Shown piece by piece: positions 8,387-16,967 of a stretch of 64,000 bases of DNA; the stretch's first letter is position 1, and the number at the start of each line of letters is the position of its first letter. The translations under genes were made by a program, and so were the position numbers. Location of the stretch: NCBI GenBank assembly GCA_042691655.1, contig CP170506.1, positions 186,001 through 250,000 on the forward strand, written 5' to 3'. The DNA comes from UBA695 sp042691655. GTDB taxonomy: Bacteria; Verrucomicrobiota; Verrucomicrobiia; Chthoniobacterales; Chthoniobacteraceae. Under the pieces are notes generated by a model. It saw nothing but the letters and a program-made list of their open reading frames with translations. It searched no databases and was not told where the DNA came from.

Positions 8387-10120
8387 ATGAATGCAACCCC
8401 CAACTCTTCCCCGGGTAACGGAATTTCCCTCAGCTTCGTATCGGTGATTTTTCTTGTTTTCGGGCTGATTTTTTTCACGGCCATGGTCCTTTACCCGGCC
8501 TGGAAAAGCCATGCGGCCCGCGACTGGCGCCAGACGCCCTGCAAAATTCTCTCCAGCGGGGTGAAGAGCAGCCATGACGGTGACGGGACGAGCTACGCTG
8601 TCGATATCCGCTATCTCTACGAAGTGGATGGAAAACCGTATGAGTCCGACCGCTACCAGTTCCTGAAGTTTTCGAGCAGCGGCCACCAATCCAAGCAAGC
8701 CGTGGCCGCGCGCTACCGCAAAGGAAGCCGGGCTGTTTGCTACGTCAATCCCCGCAACCCCTCCGACGCGGTTCTGGACCGCAGCGCCTTGACGGTTGGC
8801 TGGTGGGGGTGTTTCCCGCTGGTTTTCGTGGGGATCGGTGTGGGCGGGCTGGTGCTCGCCCGGCGCAACCGGCTTTGCCAGCAAGCCGCCAGCGGCGGGG
8901 AGCCGTGGATGCAGCGGGCCGACTGGGCGGCGGGCCGCGTGGTGTCGCATCAAAAGGGAGCCGGGCTGACCGCCATTTTCGCCGCCGGGTTTTGCGGTAT
9001 CGGCTTTCCCATCGCCTATATGGTGTTGACGGATGAGCCGATCCGCAAGGGGCACTTGATGCCCGGCGTTCTCGTGCTGCTCTTTCCGCTGATCGGGCTC
9101 GCATCCGCGGCGGCGGCGCTCTGGATGGGGGCGCGCTGGCTGCGCTTCGGCACGTCGATTTTCGAAATGGCCACCGTGCCCGGCGCGGTGGGCGGCGTGC
9201 TGGAGGGGACGATCCGGGTTCGCCGCCCGCTTTTCCCGCGCGGCCCCGTGAAGCTGTGGCTGCAAGCGATCTCCCGCACCACCCAGCGTACCTCGGACGG
9301 CAATTCGACCGTGGAAACGCCGCTCTGGGACCACCGGGCCGAGGTCTCCGTGGAGCCGGGAGCCACGGCGATTCCCGTGGCGTTCCGGATTCCCGCCGAC
9401 GCGCCGGCCACCTCCGTCATCGGTTCCGGCGAGGGCGTTTTATGGCGGCTGGAGGCGCGCGCCGAGGTTCCCGGCATCGACTACAAAACGCAATGGGAGG
9501 TGCCGATTTACGAAATGGAGGTATCCCCCGAGGAGAAGGCCGAGGCCGCGCAGATGGCCCAGGCCGAAGCGGTGGAGGCGGCCGCCTACGTTCCGCCCGT
9601 CAGCTCGCCCATCCGCGTGGAGCCCGCTCTGGGCGGCGGCACGGCGTTTTATTTTCCCGCCCGGCGCAATCTCAAGGTCCAGGCCCCCTTTATCGTTGGC
9701 TTCTTGGTGATTACAGTGGTGCTCGTGGCGATGTTCCAAAGGCACGATGTCCCCTGGGTGATGTTGGTGGGGTTTGGGTTTTTCGACGTGCTCTTCGGAT
9801 TTACCTCCATCAGCGCGCTGACGGGATCCCTGCGCGTGGTGGTCAGCCCCGAGGGGGTGCGCGTGACGAAATATCTGATGGGCATCCCCCGGGTCCAAAC
9901 CCTCCAGGCGGCCGAGATCAGGGAAATCGCGACCGTTGAGGGAAGCATCCGGGTGGGAGCCCGGGCCCTCCGCAGCGTCGCCGTGATCACCCAAGACGAC
10001 GACCGGGTCATGGCCGGTACGGACCTCCAAGACCCTCTCGAAGCAGAGTGGCTGGCCCGCCGGATGAGCGCCGAACTGGGGATCGCCGCCGTGCCCTACG
10101 ATGGCGAAATCGGCAGGTAG
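8387..10120 (+). CDS. Multi-pass membrane protein with DUF3592-like domain
   Basis: A 577-residue protein. After a first membrane span (LSFVSVIFLVFGLIFFTAMV) comes an extracytoplasmic module like DUF3592: W-R-Q-T-P-C-K-I-L-S-S-G, VDIRYLYEVDGKPYESDR, and a Y-x-x-G-S-R-A-V-C-Y-V-N-P pattern, then another span. Two more spans (GIGFPIAYMVL and VLVLLFPLIGLASAAAALW) precede a ~170-residue beta-rich domain and a final pair of spans (IVGFLVITVVLVAMF and WVMLVGFGFFDVLFGF). The function of this family is unknown. The ATG at 8387 is 84 bp from the divergent rfaE2 start; the frame is also open far upstream but that part is antisense to rfaE2. It overlaps the convergent hydrolase gene by 25 nt. Confidence 0.85.
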   Translation: MNATPNSSPGNGISLSFVSVIFLVFGLIFFTAMVLYPAWKSHAARDWRQTPCKILSSGVKSSHDGDGTSYAVDIRYLYEVDGKPYESDRYQFLKFSSSGHQSKQAVAARYRKGSRAVCYVNPRNPSDAVLDRSALTVGWWGCFPLVFVGIGVGGLVLARRNRLCQQAASGGEPWMQRADWAAGRVVSHQKGAGLTAIFAAGFCGIGFPIAYMVLTDEPIRKGHLMPGVLVLLFPLIGLASAAAALWMGARWLRFGTSIFEMATVPGAVGGVLEGTIRVRRPLFPRGPVKLWLQAISRTTQRTSDGNSTVETPLWDHRAEVSVEPGATAIPVAFRIPADAPATSVIGSGEGVLWRLEARAEVPGIDYKTQWEVPIYEMEVSPEEKAEAAQMAQAEAVEAAAYVPPVSSPIRVEPALGGGTAFYFPARRNLKVQAPFIVGFLVITVVLVAMFQRHDVPWVMLVGFGFFDVLFGFTSISALTGSLRVVVSPEGVRVTKYLMGIPRVQTLQAAEIREIATVEGSIRVGARALRSVAVITQDDDRVMAGTDLQDPLEAEWLARRMSAELGIAAVPYDGEIGR

Positions 10121-10764
10121 CGCCCGAACCATTCCGCGGCGTCGTGCGCCACGGTCTCCAGCGCGCCCGGCTCCTCGAAAAGATGCGTGGCGTCGGGGAT
10201 GAGCCGCATTTCGGTGACGGCGCTGATATGTGCCATCGCCTCGCGGTTGAGCCCGATGACCACGTTATCCAGCTCGCCCACCAGAAGCAGCGTCGGGCTT
10301 TTCACCTTTGCAAGCCACGCCGAGGCCAGGTCGGGCCGCCCCCCGCGCGATACCACCGCGCCGATGCGTTCGCCCGCCTTCGCCGCGGCCACCAGCGCCG
10401 CGCCACCTCCCGTGCTCGCGCCGAAATAGCCGATCCGCAAGCCCCGGGCCGCGTCCACGCTCTGAATCCAGTTCGTTGCCGCCAGAAGCCGGTCGGCCAG
10501 GAGCGGAATATCGAACCGGAGATGGCGCGTAAAGGAGTCGATGACCTCCTCCTCGCGCGAAAGCAGATCAAAGAGCAGCGTTCCGAGCCCCGCGTCGTGC
10601 AGCACCCGCGCCACGAATTGATTGCGTGGGCTTAAGCGACTGCTGCCGCTACCGTGGGCGAATAGGACCAGCCCCACGGCATTGGGCGGAATCTGAAGCT
10701 CTCCATCGAGCGTGACATCTCCACCGACAGGAACCAACACCTCGTTCTCGAATTGAACAGCCAT
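10096..10764 (-). CDS. Dienelactone hydrolase-like alpha/beta hydrolase
   Basis: A 222-residue alpha/beta hydrolase of the type often found fused to or beside phosphoribosyltransferases. The oxyanion region is FAHGSGSSRLSPRN, the nucleophile elbow is GASTGGGAA (Ser), the acid is in VGELDNVV (Asp) and the base in DATHLFEEPG (His), so the triad is complete. It lacks a signal peptide and is cytoplasmic; the substrate is unknown. Its 3' end overlaps the convergent membrane-protein gene. Confidence 0.9.
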   Translation of the reverse strand: MAVQFENEVLVPVGGDVTLDGELQIPPNAVGLVLFAHGSGSSRLSPRNQFVARVLHDAGLGTLLFDLLSREEEVIDSFTRHLRFDIPLLADRLLAATNWIQSVDAARGLRIGYFGASTGGGAALVAAAKAGERIGAVVSRGGRPDLASAWLAKVKSPTLLLVGELDNVVIGLNREAMAHISAVTEMRLIPDATHLFEEPGALETVAHDAAEWFGRYLPISPS

Positions 10765-10908
10765 AATTTTTGGAACCCTCCGCTAGCAAAATCGCTCAGA
10801 TTTGCCAAAAGTCCAACCGATCACGGTGCGTATTCTTGACGTTCCGGGAGGGTTCTGGGTAAATGATGCCTTACATTTAAATTGAATCTGCGCAGGCAGA
10901 AGATTGGA

Positions 10909-11018
10909 CGACCCTGAAACCTCACGAATTTTAGCGTCCTATCACACTGACTGCACCGAAAAATCGGTGCGGTCCGGTCGTGTGATAGGACGCAGGTCTC
11001 GTGAGGACCTCAGGGTCG
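10909..11018. repeat. Compound ~110-nt hairpin in a divergent intergenic region
   Basis: Four nested stems line up on one axis: 10909-10917 with 11010-11018 (9 bp), 10920-10927 with 10999-11006 (8 bp), 10934-10947 with 10980-10993 (14 bp, perfect) and 10949-10959 with 10964-10974 (11 bp, one wobble) around an AAAA loop. Only short internal loops interrupt it. It occupies the gap between a minus-strand hydrolase and a plus-strand gene at 11065, and the DNA upstream of it is AT-rich. It has no T-tract, so it is not a simple terminator. A structured RNA, a 5' leader or a small palindromic mobile element are all possible. Confidence 0.85.
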
Positions 11019-11064
11019 ACACGGCATGGGCCGCACCCTCTTTTTTGCTTGTGCCTCGCAGGCT

Positions 11065-11490
11065 ATGAACACAAAAGAGAACGGAATTTCGGATCGCAAA
11101 CCCTATTATCTCCCGGCGTCCCACGCCCAAAACATTGTCCGCTACCGGCAGCGCTGCCCAGAGGGCGACGAACTCCTGGGAATCGAGGCCTTGGATTACC
11201 TCGTGATTTCGGTGCTGCAAATCACCGGCCTTTCATCCCCGGAGATCCGAATCCTGTCGGTTCAAGCGGATGGGGCGTTTCCCCTCGTGGTCAGCGTGGA
11301 AAATACCACCGATTTCTTTTCTCAAACCCAATACCCCTTGCGGATTGGCTACGGCGCGTCGCATTCCCTGCTGCTCAACGCCCCCACGGCCTCCTCCGAC
11401 CGCATCCGGCAGCACTGCTATCCGCCGAAGCCCCGGGAGATTGTCATCGACACCGATCTGGGGCCGGTGGTTTTCGAGGCGGGGGAGTGA
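11065..11490 (+). CDS. Hypothetical protein, 141 residues
   Basis: No family is recognised. The protein has no signal peptide or membrane segment and mixes short beta strands (LPLVVSVENTT, REIVIDTDLGPVVFEAGE) with an early helical part (LLGIEALDYLVISVL). The ATG at 11065 (MNTKENG) is preferred; an earlier ATG at 11026 lies between the hairpin and the gene. The large hairpin ending at 11018 sits in its probable leader. It is followed closely by the convergent histidine kinase gene. Confidence 0.6.
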   Translation: MNTKENGISDRKPYYLPASHAQNIVRYRQRCPEGDELLGIEALDYLVISVLQITGLSSPEIRILSVQADGAFPLVVSVENTTDFFSQTQYPLRIGYGASHSLLLNAPTASSDRIRQHCYPPKPREIVIDTDLGPVVFEAGE

Positions 11491-11529
11491 TTCTCCAGTT
11501 TCGTAACGAGGGCTTTTGAGCCGGAAATG

Positions 11530-12720
11530 CTAGTCCGTCCCGCCCGGGCCGAGCAGGCGCACGCGGTGGTCGCTGAGCGGGAGCCGCACGGTGAGGGTCA
11601 GGCCCACGCCCGCGTTGCTCACCAGGTCGATCTCCCCGCCGTGCGCCCGGATGATGCGCCGTACGATCATGAGGCCCAGACCGGAGCCGGTGGCCTTGGT
11701 GGTGAAGTAGGGCTGGAAGACGTTGGTCATGTTCTCGGGCGGGATGCCCCCACCGGTGTCGGAAAACGCGATGGAAACCCAGGCGTCGTTCATTTCCGTG
11801 CGGATGCGCAGGATGCCCTCGCTTTTCATCGCCTGGAAGGCGTTCTTGATGATGTTGTAGAAGACCTGTTTGAGCTGGTCGCGGTCCACCTCCAGCAGCG
11901 GCAGGCTGGGGGCGAGCTCCTGCTCCACGAGGATGTTGCGGTCGGTGATTTCGGGCTCCAGAAAGGCGACGGATTCCTCGACGATGGCGTTGATGTTCTC
12001 GGGGCGCGTTTTCAGCGGCGTGGGCCGCAGGGCGCGCAGGAATTGGTTGATGATGGAGTCGAGCCGGGTGATCTCCTCCTTGGCGATCTCGATGGAGTCC
12101 CGCAGGGGGCCCCGGGCCTCTTCGGGGATTTTGCGCAGGCGGCGCTCCATTAATTGCAGGTGGATGTGGAGGGAGTTGAGCGGGTTGCCGATCTCGTGGG
12201 CCACTCCGGCGGCCAGCAGTGTGAGGGCCGAGAGCCGTTCGGACTCGATGGTCTCCTCGGTGCTGCGGCGGGATTCGGTGATGTCCCGCAGGATCACCGC
12301 GTAGCCGGTGATGTCGCTCTCCTTGGCCGGGTGCGCTTTGGCGGGCTCCGCCGCGTCGTTTTTCAGCGGGACGACGTAGAAGTTCAGGATCCGGTTCTCC
12401 GGGTAAAATACCTCGATGTCGCGGCTGACGACCTGCCCGCCGCCGCCGCCCATGTGGCTCCAGTCGAGGCCGCGCAGCCGGTTGGAGATGAGCTGGTCCA
12501 TGCAGTCCTCGCGGGTGAAGCCGAAGAGGTGGCAGGCGGATTGGTTGACGTAGCGGATGCGGCCGGTCGGGCCGGTGACGATGACGCCTTCCTGGATGGC
12601 GTTGAAGATCGTCTCCAGGAACCCCTTTTCCCGCGCGAGGCGGGCCAGGTAGGTCTGTACGTCCTCGGGGCCGACGCGCCCGATGCGCTCGATCAACTTG
12701 TCTACGAATGCGGCTTTCAC
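11530..12720 (-). CDS. PAS-domain sensor histidine kinase (NtrB-like)
   Basis: A 396-residue cytoplasmic kinase with no membrane segment. A short N-terminal helix is followed by a PAS domain (~35-140, IFNAIQEGVIVTGPTGRIRYVN), then HisKA with the H-box GVAHEIGNPLNSL, and HATPase_c with the N-box NIIKNAFQAM, G1 DTGGGIPP, F-box VFQPYFTTK and G2 GSGLGLMIVRRI. All catalytic boxes are intact. No response regulator is adjacent; its partner must be elsewhere. Its start codon overlaps the stop of the upstream beta-propeller gene (ATGA), so they are translationally coupled. Confidence 0.94.
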   Translation of the reverse strand: MKAAFVDKLIERIGRVGPEDVQTYLARLAREKGFLETIFNAIQEGVIVTGPTGRIRYVNQSACHLFGFTREDCMDQLISNRLRGLDWSHMGGGGGQVVSRDIEVFYPENRILNFYVVPLKNDAAEPAKAHPAKESDITGYAVILRDITESRRSTEETIESERLSALTLLAAGVAHEIGNPLNSLHIHLQLMERRLRKIPEEARGPLRDSIEIAKEEITRLDSIINQFLRALRPTPLKTRPENINAIVEESVAFLEPEITDRNILVEQELAPSLPLLEVDRDQLKQVFYNIIKNAFQAMKSEGILRIRTEMNDAWVSIAFSDTGGGIPPENMTNVFQPYFTTKATGSGLGLMIVRRIIRAHGGEIDLVSNAGVGLTLTVRLPLSDHRVRLLGPGGTD

Positions 12721-14126
12721 GGTTTGATTTTGGCGGTGACGCGCTGGAGCGTCTTGTTATCGTCGATCAGCAGAAATTCCAGGACGCCGTCGCGGCGGAT
12801 GACGGGCTCGGTGACCAGCGAGGTGGGGCCGTAAACGGGCTTGCCGTCGAGGTGTACGAAAAGCTGCGAGCCCTCGTTGACGCGGTAGGTGAGGTGCCGC
12901 CCGTCGGGGCTGAAGGCGGGGGTGCCCACGGTCTCGTATTCCGCCAGGGGCTTGCCGTTGAGGACGACGGCGGTTTTGTGGTTCTCCTGTATGGCGCAGT
13001 AGGCGTAGGAAGCGCCCGTGGGGGCGAAAATCAGGCTGTCTTTGACGATCTCGGGGTATTCCGGCCCGGGCTTGCCGTCGAAGGCCACGAAGCGGCCTGT
13101 TTCGTCCCCGCCCATGTAGGCGAAGTGTTGGCTGTCGGCGCTGAAGGTGAGGGCCTCCATTTTGTCGTAGGCGGTGGTGCCCGCCGTGCCGTCGACCACG
13201 GATACCCATTGGTTGATTTTCCGGGCGATGTAGCCGATGCGGCGGCTGTCGGGGCTGATTTTTAGCGAGCCGCGCGCGACGGCGTCAAAGTCGGGCTGCT
13301 CCTTGCCATCGTAGACGACGAAACGCCGCGCGCCTTTCTCCGCCGCGTAGGCGAAGTGCTGGCTATCGGGGCTGAATTGCAGGGTCTCGCCATAAACGCC
13401 GCCGTAGCCTTCGCCCGCCTGGCCGTCAACGACGATGAGTTGCCGCCCGCGCTGCTGTGCGCCGTAGGCCAGGCGCTGGCCGTCGGGGCTCAAGACCGCC
13501 GCGCCCACCACGTCGTAGGCCGGACCCGCTTCGCCCTGGTTGACGATGCACTGCTGGCTGCCCTTGCGGACGCCGTAGACCAGGCGCGCTCCGTCCCGGC
13601 TCCACACGGGCAGGTTGGTGATTTCCTCGTAAGGCCCCGTCTCCTTGCCATCGGCCACGACGTACCAGGCGTTGTCGCGCTTGGCCACGTAGGCGAGGTG
13701 TTGGCTATCGGTGCTGAAAGCAAAGCTGGTTTCCAAAATCCGCTCCCAGCGGACGCACTCGGCCGGTTCCGTGTTCTTGCCCGCTTCGAAAGCGAGCCAC
13801 TGCTCCCCCTTGCGGGCACCGTAGACCACGCGCTTCTGGTCGGGGCTGAAGATGGGGGTGTGCGTCAGGATGCCCTCGAATTCAGGGCCGGGCTTGCCAT
13901 CGACGATGACGCGGCTGGTGCCCGGGTTTCCCCCCGCCGAGAGGAGCGCGATGTTGCAACCCTCCCGCGAGGCGATGCGGATGACGAGAAAGGGGTGGTC
14001 CATGTCCGTGACCCCGAGCGACTGGGTAGCGAACTCCAGTTTAGGGGCCTCCGCGGTTTCGGCGCGGGCGGCGACCGCCGGGAAGCAGGCGAGGCAGAGA
14101 ATCAGGGCGGAAAGGCGGGACCACAT
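12717..14126 (-). CDS. Secreted TolB/WD40-like beta-propeller protein
   Basis: About 469 residues with a signal peptide (LSALILCLACFPAVAARA) and roughly nine repeats of ~43 residues of the form F-S-x-D-S-Q-H-x-x-Y-x-A-x-K followed by a strand and V-x-D-G-K-x-G-P-x-Y. These are PD40/TolB-type blades. The repeats pair a ligand-like 'SPD' strand with a 'DGK' turn throughout, which points to a single large propeller or two stacked ones. The ATG at 14126 was chosen because it starts the signal peptide. It is directly coupled to the downstream histidine kinase, suggesting a periplasmic sensor or binding partner for that system (inference). Confidence 0.8.
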   Translation of the reverse strand: MWSRLSALILCLACFPAVAARAETAEAPKLEFATQSLGVTDMDHPFLVIRIASREGCNIALLSAGGNPGTSRVIVDGKPGPEFEGILTHTPIFSPDQKRVVYGARKGEQWLAFEAGKNTEPAECVRWERILETSFAFSTDSQHLAYVAKRDNAWYVVADGKETGPYEEITNLPVWSRDGARLVYGVRKGSQQCIVNQGEAGPAYDVVGAAVLSPDGQRLAYGAQQRGRQLIVVDGQAGEGYGGVYGETLQFSPDSQHFAYAAEKGARRFVVYDGKEQPDFDAVARGSLKISPDSRRIGYIARKINQWVSVVDGTAGTTAYDKMEALTFSADSQHFAYMGGDETGRFVAFDGKPGPEYPEIVKDSLIFAPTGASYAYCAIQENHKTAVVLNGKPLAEYETVGTPAFSPDGRHLTYRVNEGSQLFVHLDGKPVYGPTSLVTEPVIRRDGVLEFLLIDDNKTLQRVTAKIKP

Positions 14127-14199
14127 GGGAAAAGATAAGCTCCAAGGATGGTCGCGTGCCGGGCCCCCGGCGGCAAGCCAAAACCCGCGAGTTTGCAGG

Positions 14200-14530
14200 G
14201 CAGAGAGGCTCGGCAATTTTTATACAGATCCCCATGCCCCGGTGGTGTGGGGGGGGCTCCACGCGGCAGGAAAAAGGGGGGATTCTATACTCACGCAAAG
14301 GCGCAAAGGCGCAAAGAAAGGCAAGACTCTTTGCGCCTTTGCGTCTTTGCGTGAGCCCTCTGCCTTTTTTCTAAGACACCGATTTTCGGCTTAGGATTCA
14401 CACAAGGATTAAGAAGATTACGCCCCAGAGCCTGCGAGAGCCGGATTGCGTTCGGGAAACCCGATCTGAAAAATCCTCTTAATCCTGTAAATCTTGTTAA
14501 TCCTGTCTAAAAAATGCCGAGCTTCTCTGC
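14200..14530. repeat. MITE-like palindromic element, copy 1 (331 bp)
   Basis: The element is bounded by ~28-bp imperfect inverted ends: it opens GCAGAGAGGCTCGGCA and closes TGCCGAGCTTCTCTGC, each with a T/A run and an ACAG/CTGT next to it. Inside are a GCAAAGGCGCAAAGG-type hairpin (about 14281-14352, inverted arms GCAAAGGCGC/GCGCCTTTGC) and a second inverted pair based on GGATTAAGAAGATTA and TAATCCTG. A second copy lies at 25825-26149. It has no ORF. It accounts for most of the gene-free stretch 14127-14604; the rest shows no feature. Confidence 0.85.
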
Positions 14531-14604
14531 TCACAAACTTCCGGGCCTCCCCCTGAAGCTCCTATGCATTCCTGGAACCGGTGGTGCGGATTCTTCCCCT
14601 GCGA

Positions 14605-15531
14605 TTATTTCGGCAGCGAGTCGCGGTAGGCGGTCGGCGAGCGGCCTACGATCCGCAGAAAGACGCGGTTAAAGTGCGTCAGCGACTGGAAACCGACTTC
14701 GTAGGCGATTTCACTCACCCGCAGGTTCGGGTTGAGGAGCAGGTTTTTCGCCTTCTCGATCCGGACCCGCGAGAGGTACTCGGTGAAGTTGATCCCCGTG
14801 GCTTTTTTGAAAAGCTTGCAGAAATAGAACGTGCTGACGTTGAGCGCGCGGGCTACTTCGCTGAGCGAAATCGGGTCGCTCTTGTGCGTTTCGATGAATT
14901 CCTTGGCGCGGTGGATGATCGGCGGTTCCGCGTTGGCTTCTTGGAGCGCGATCTGGTTGGAAAGGGTGCTCAGGTGCTGGGCGAAGATTTCCAGCAGCTT
15001 GACCATGGAGTGGTACTGCGCTGCCGTGAGGATGTGGCTCTGGAAATAGGCCTCCTCCAGTTGGTCCACGTCGAGCGTCCCGCCCCATTCGAGGAGCTGC
15101 TTGGCAATGCGCTGGAATTGCGCCTTGTTCGGGGCGCGCAGGAGCACCTGGCCGGTTTGCAGGTAGCCGATGGTCTTGAGGCCTAGGTGGACCGGCACGG
15201 CCGTATCCGCCAAGCCCGCGAAGCACGTTACCGTGCGGGGCTTCTCCCCGTCGCTAAGCGTCACCTGGTGCTGCACGTCGAGGCAGGCCGCGCAGGAGCG
15301 ACCGGCTTGCGACACCAGCGCGCAAAACGGGTTTTCGTGTTTCTTGCCACGGTGCGCGGCGTTCCAAATCTCCACGGGCCGCAAGCTCAAGGGGAGCTGC
15401 GTCGCATCGCTGAAGGCCCGCTCGTAATCCTGGTAAATCTTCGAGCGGGAGAGCTGCTGAAGCAGGCGGTCCTCCGGATTCTTGGGCGTGGCCTCATGGG
15501 TGCCCGGGGTGTTGGTTAACTCCGGTTTCAT
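14605..15531 (-). CDS. PocR-domain AraC family transcriptional regulator
   Basis: A 308-residue regulator. Residues ~30-180 form a PocR-type sensory domain (SKIYQDYERAFSDATQLPLSL, then a Cys cluster FCALVSQAGRSCAACL), a fold that binds small ligands such as hydrocarbon derivatives. Residues ~205-305 are a two-helix-turn-helix AraC domain with ISLSEVARALNVSTFYFCKLFKKATG and VSEIAYEVGFQSLTHFNRVF. The cluster of cysteines may hold a metal or redox sensor. No neighbouring gene is an obvious target. Confidence 0.93.
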   Translation of the reverse strand: MKPELTNTPGTHEATPKNPEDRLLQQLSRSKIYQDYERAFSDATQLPLSLRPVEIWNAAHRGKKHENPFCALVSQAGRSCAACLDVQHQVTLSDGEKPRTVTCFAGLADTAVPVHLGLKTIGYLQTGQVLLRAPNKAQFQRIAKQLLEWGGTLDVDQLEEAYFQSHILTAAQYHSMVKLLEIFAQHLSTLSNQIALQEANAEPPIIHRAKEFIETHKSDPISLSEVARALNVSTFYFCKLFKKATGINFTEYLSRVRIEKAKNLLLNPNLRVSEIAYEVGFQSLTHFNRVFLRIVGRSPTAYRDSLPK

Positions 15532-15680
15532 CCAATAACCATTTTGGGAGAGTTTTGGACAGTATTTGAAAAGCGCACACTCTAGTTTGCTTCGATTTTA
15601 CAGAAAAACCAACTCTTTTTTGTCGTAGCCCTGTTTGGCGTTAATATGGCTATTTTTTGCCTATCGGGTGGTGATTTTTC

Positions 15681-15806
15681 GCCACAGAGGGTGCGAAATG
15701 TGCAGCTAAATGGCAGAAACTTTGCCAGGAACCGGGAAGTTTGGGGGCCAGCGGCGAGAAAAATGCCTCTGCCTTTTCCTCCGTGGCCGCTGTGTTCTCC
15801 GTGGTG
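15681..15806. repeat. Degraded CCACAGAGG-type repeat pair
   Basis: A GCCACAGAGGGTGCG segment (about 15681) and an inverted counterpart CCTCCGTGGCCGCTG/TTCTCCGTGGTGAA (about 15778-15805) flank the end of the small exported-protein gene. They belong to the same family as the copies at 20.8, 46.7 and 62.9 kb but are more divergent. The remainder of 15532-15814 shows nothing else. Confidence 0.5.
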
Positions 15807-15814
15807 AACTGATC

Positions 15815-16204
15815 CTACCAAATATCCCGCAGCGACCAGAGCCGCAGGCCGTCGGAGTAGACCTCGCGCACGTTCATGTTGGCTCCGCGGTGCATGGTGC
15901 TCTCCGAGTAGCTTACCAGCGAGCGTCCCGAGCCATAGAGGGCCGGGGCGGCGGGGTTGATCATCTGGGCGGGCGTGGGAGCGGTGGCCACCCGCAGGAG
16001 CATGCCCTCGTAGGTCGGCCCGCGGCCGGTGTTCAACTCGGCCACGGGGGCCGGGTAGCGCGCCGAGGCCGGGGTCAAGGGGACCTGGGTTTGCGCGTAG
16101 GCATTGACGACCGCAGTCCTGCACCGGCGGGGGGCGGCCTGGCTCGGCGTTACGCCGATGCCGAAGGAAGTTAAAATTAGGACAATCACTAGAGGCTTTT
16201 TCAT
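15815..16204 (-). CDS. Small exported protein of unknown function
   Basis: A 129-residue protein with a clear signal peptide (MKKPLVIVLILTSFGIGVTPSQA, cleavage before APRR). The mature part is rich in Ala, Pro, Tyr and Ser without a recognised domain. The ATG at 16204 is supported by AAAGGAT 7 nt upstream, a good ribosome binding site, which makes the earlier in-frame start at 16234 unlikely. It is divergent from ptsH. Confidence 0.7.
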   Translation of the reverse strand: MKKPLVIVLILTSFGIGVTPSQAAPRRCRTAVVNAYAQTQVPLTPASARYPAPVAELNTGRGPTYEGMLLRVATAPTPAQMINPAAPALYGSGRSLVSYSESTMHRGANMNVREVYSDGLRLWSLRDIW

Positions 16205-16358
16205 CGTATATCCTTTCGTGAAGGATACGCGCACAATGGAATTGGCGGCTGGGCCTCAATGGGATATCAAAACAGGCGGCCTATGGGTGATGTTTTCAAA
16301 AATTGGGACAACGAAAGATTTGCCCAATACCGGAAGCACGGTAGGTTCATGCAGCGAC

Positions 16359-16640
16359 ATGTTGGAACGCCAGGTAACCATCCTTAATCGATTGGGATTG
16401 CACGCCCGCCCCGCCGCCGAATTTGTGCGGACGGTGCGTTCGTTTCAATCAAGCGTCACGTTGATCAAAAACGGTGACGATTACTCCGGCGCGAGCATTC
16501 TGGACGTCTTAAGCGCCAATCTCGACCACGGTAGCACGCTCGTCTTCCGCGTCGAGGGCCCCGATGCCGAGGCCACCATGGAGCGCCTCTGCAAGCTGCT
16601 GGAGGACTTCAAGCGGCAGGAAGAGGAAGAAGGGTACTAA
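16359..16640 (+). CDS. ptsH: HPr family phosphocarrier protein
   Basis: A 93-residue HPr. His15 lies in LGLHARPAAEFV and takes phosphate from enzyme I; Ser46 lies in GASILDV at the position phosphorylated by HPr kinase in the regulatory form. Neither enzyme I nor EII components are nearby, so in this organism it could act mainly in regulation, as in many PVC bacteria that keep an incomplete PTS (inference). The ATG at 16359 starts exactly at the conserved N-terminus (MLERQVTI); the frame is open upstream but unrelated. Confidence 0.93.
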   Translation: MLERQVTILNRLGLHARPAAEFVRTVRSFQSSVTLIKNGDDYSGASILDVLSANLDHGSTLVFRVEGPDAEATMERLCKLLEDFKRQEEEEGY

Positions 16641-16650
16641 GGTAATAGTA

Positions 16651-16869
16651 CTAGAGATCGTCCCCGTCGGGCTGGTCCAGCGCGGAGCCTTCCATGGTTT
16701 CGTAATCAGCGAGGTGTTCCGGCGAAAGCGGCTCCGAGATGCGGTAGCTTTCGCCCAGCCAGTTGCCCAAGTCGATCTGTTTGCAGCGCACGGAGCAAAA
16801 CGGCCCCACCGGGTCGGTGAAGAAATCGGTCTGGTGGCCGCAGATGGGGCAGGTGATCGGCGTGGGCAT
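16651..16869 (-). CDS. yacG: DNA gyrase inhibitor YacG (zinc-binding)
   Basis: A 72-residue protein with the four YacG zinc ligands: CPICGH near the N-terminus and FCSVRCKQIDLGNW after the conserved F-F-T-D-P-V-G-P. YacG binds GyrB and inhibits DNA binding by gyrase. The C-terminal tail is acidic (ending PDGDDL), as is common in the family. It converges on ptsH with a 10-bp gap. Confidence 0.9.
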   Translation of the reverse strand: MPTPITCPICGHQTDFFTDPVGPFCSVRCKQIDLGNWLGESYRISEPLSPEHLADYETMEGSALDQPDGDDL

Positions 16870-16967
16870 GATTTTCGGACCTTACCACCGGCCGGGGTCT
16901 CACGGCACCTTTTTTTGCGCCTCGCCGACGTTGACGCCGCCCTTACAAAACGTCTACGGTTACGCCC

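Noticed and set aside
10909..11018. The ~110-nt hairpin as a tRNA or ordinary terminator
   Set aside because: It folds as one long rod without cloverleaf arms or a CCA-type end, and no T-tract follows the stem.
14281..14352. GCAAAGGCGCAAAGGCGCAAAG units as a CRISPR-like or tandem repeat array
   Set aside because: There are only two to three short units followed by an inverted copy, no spacers, and no cas genes. They are the internal hairpin of the 330-bp element.
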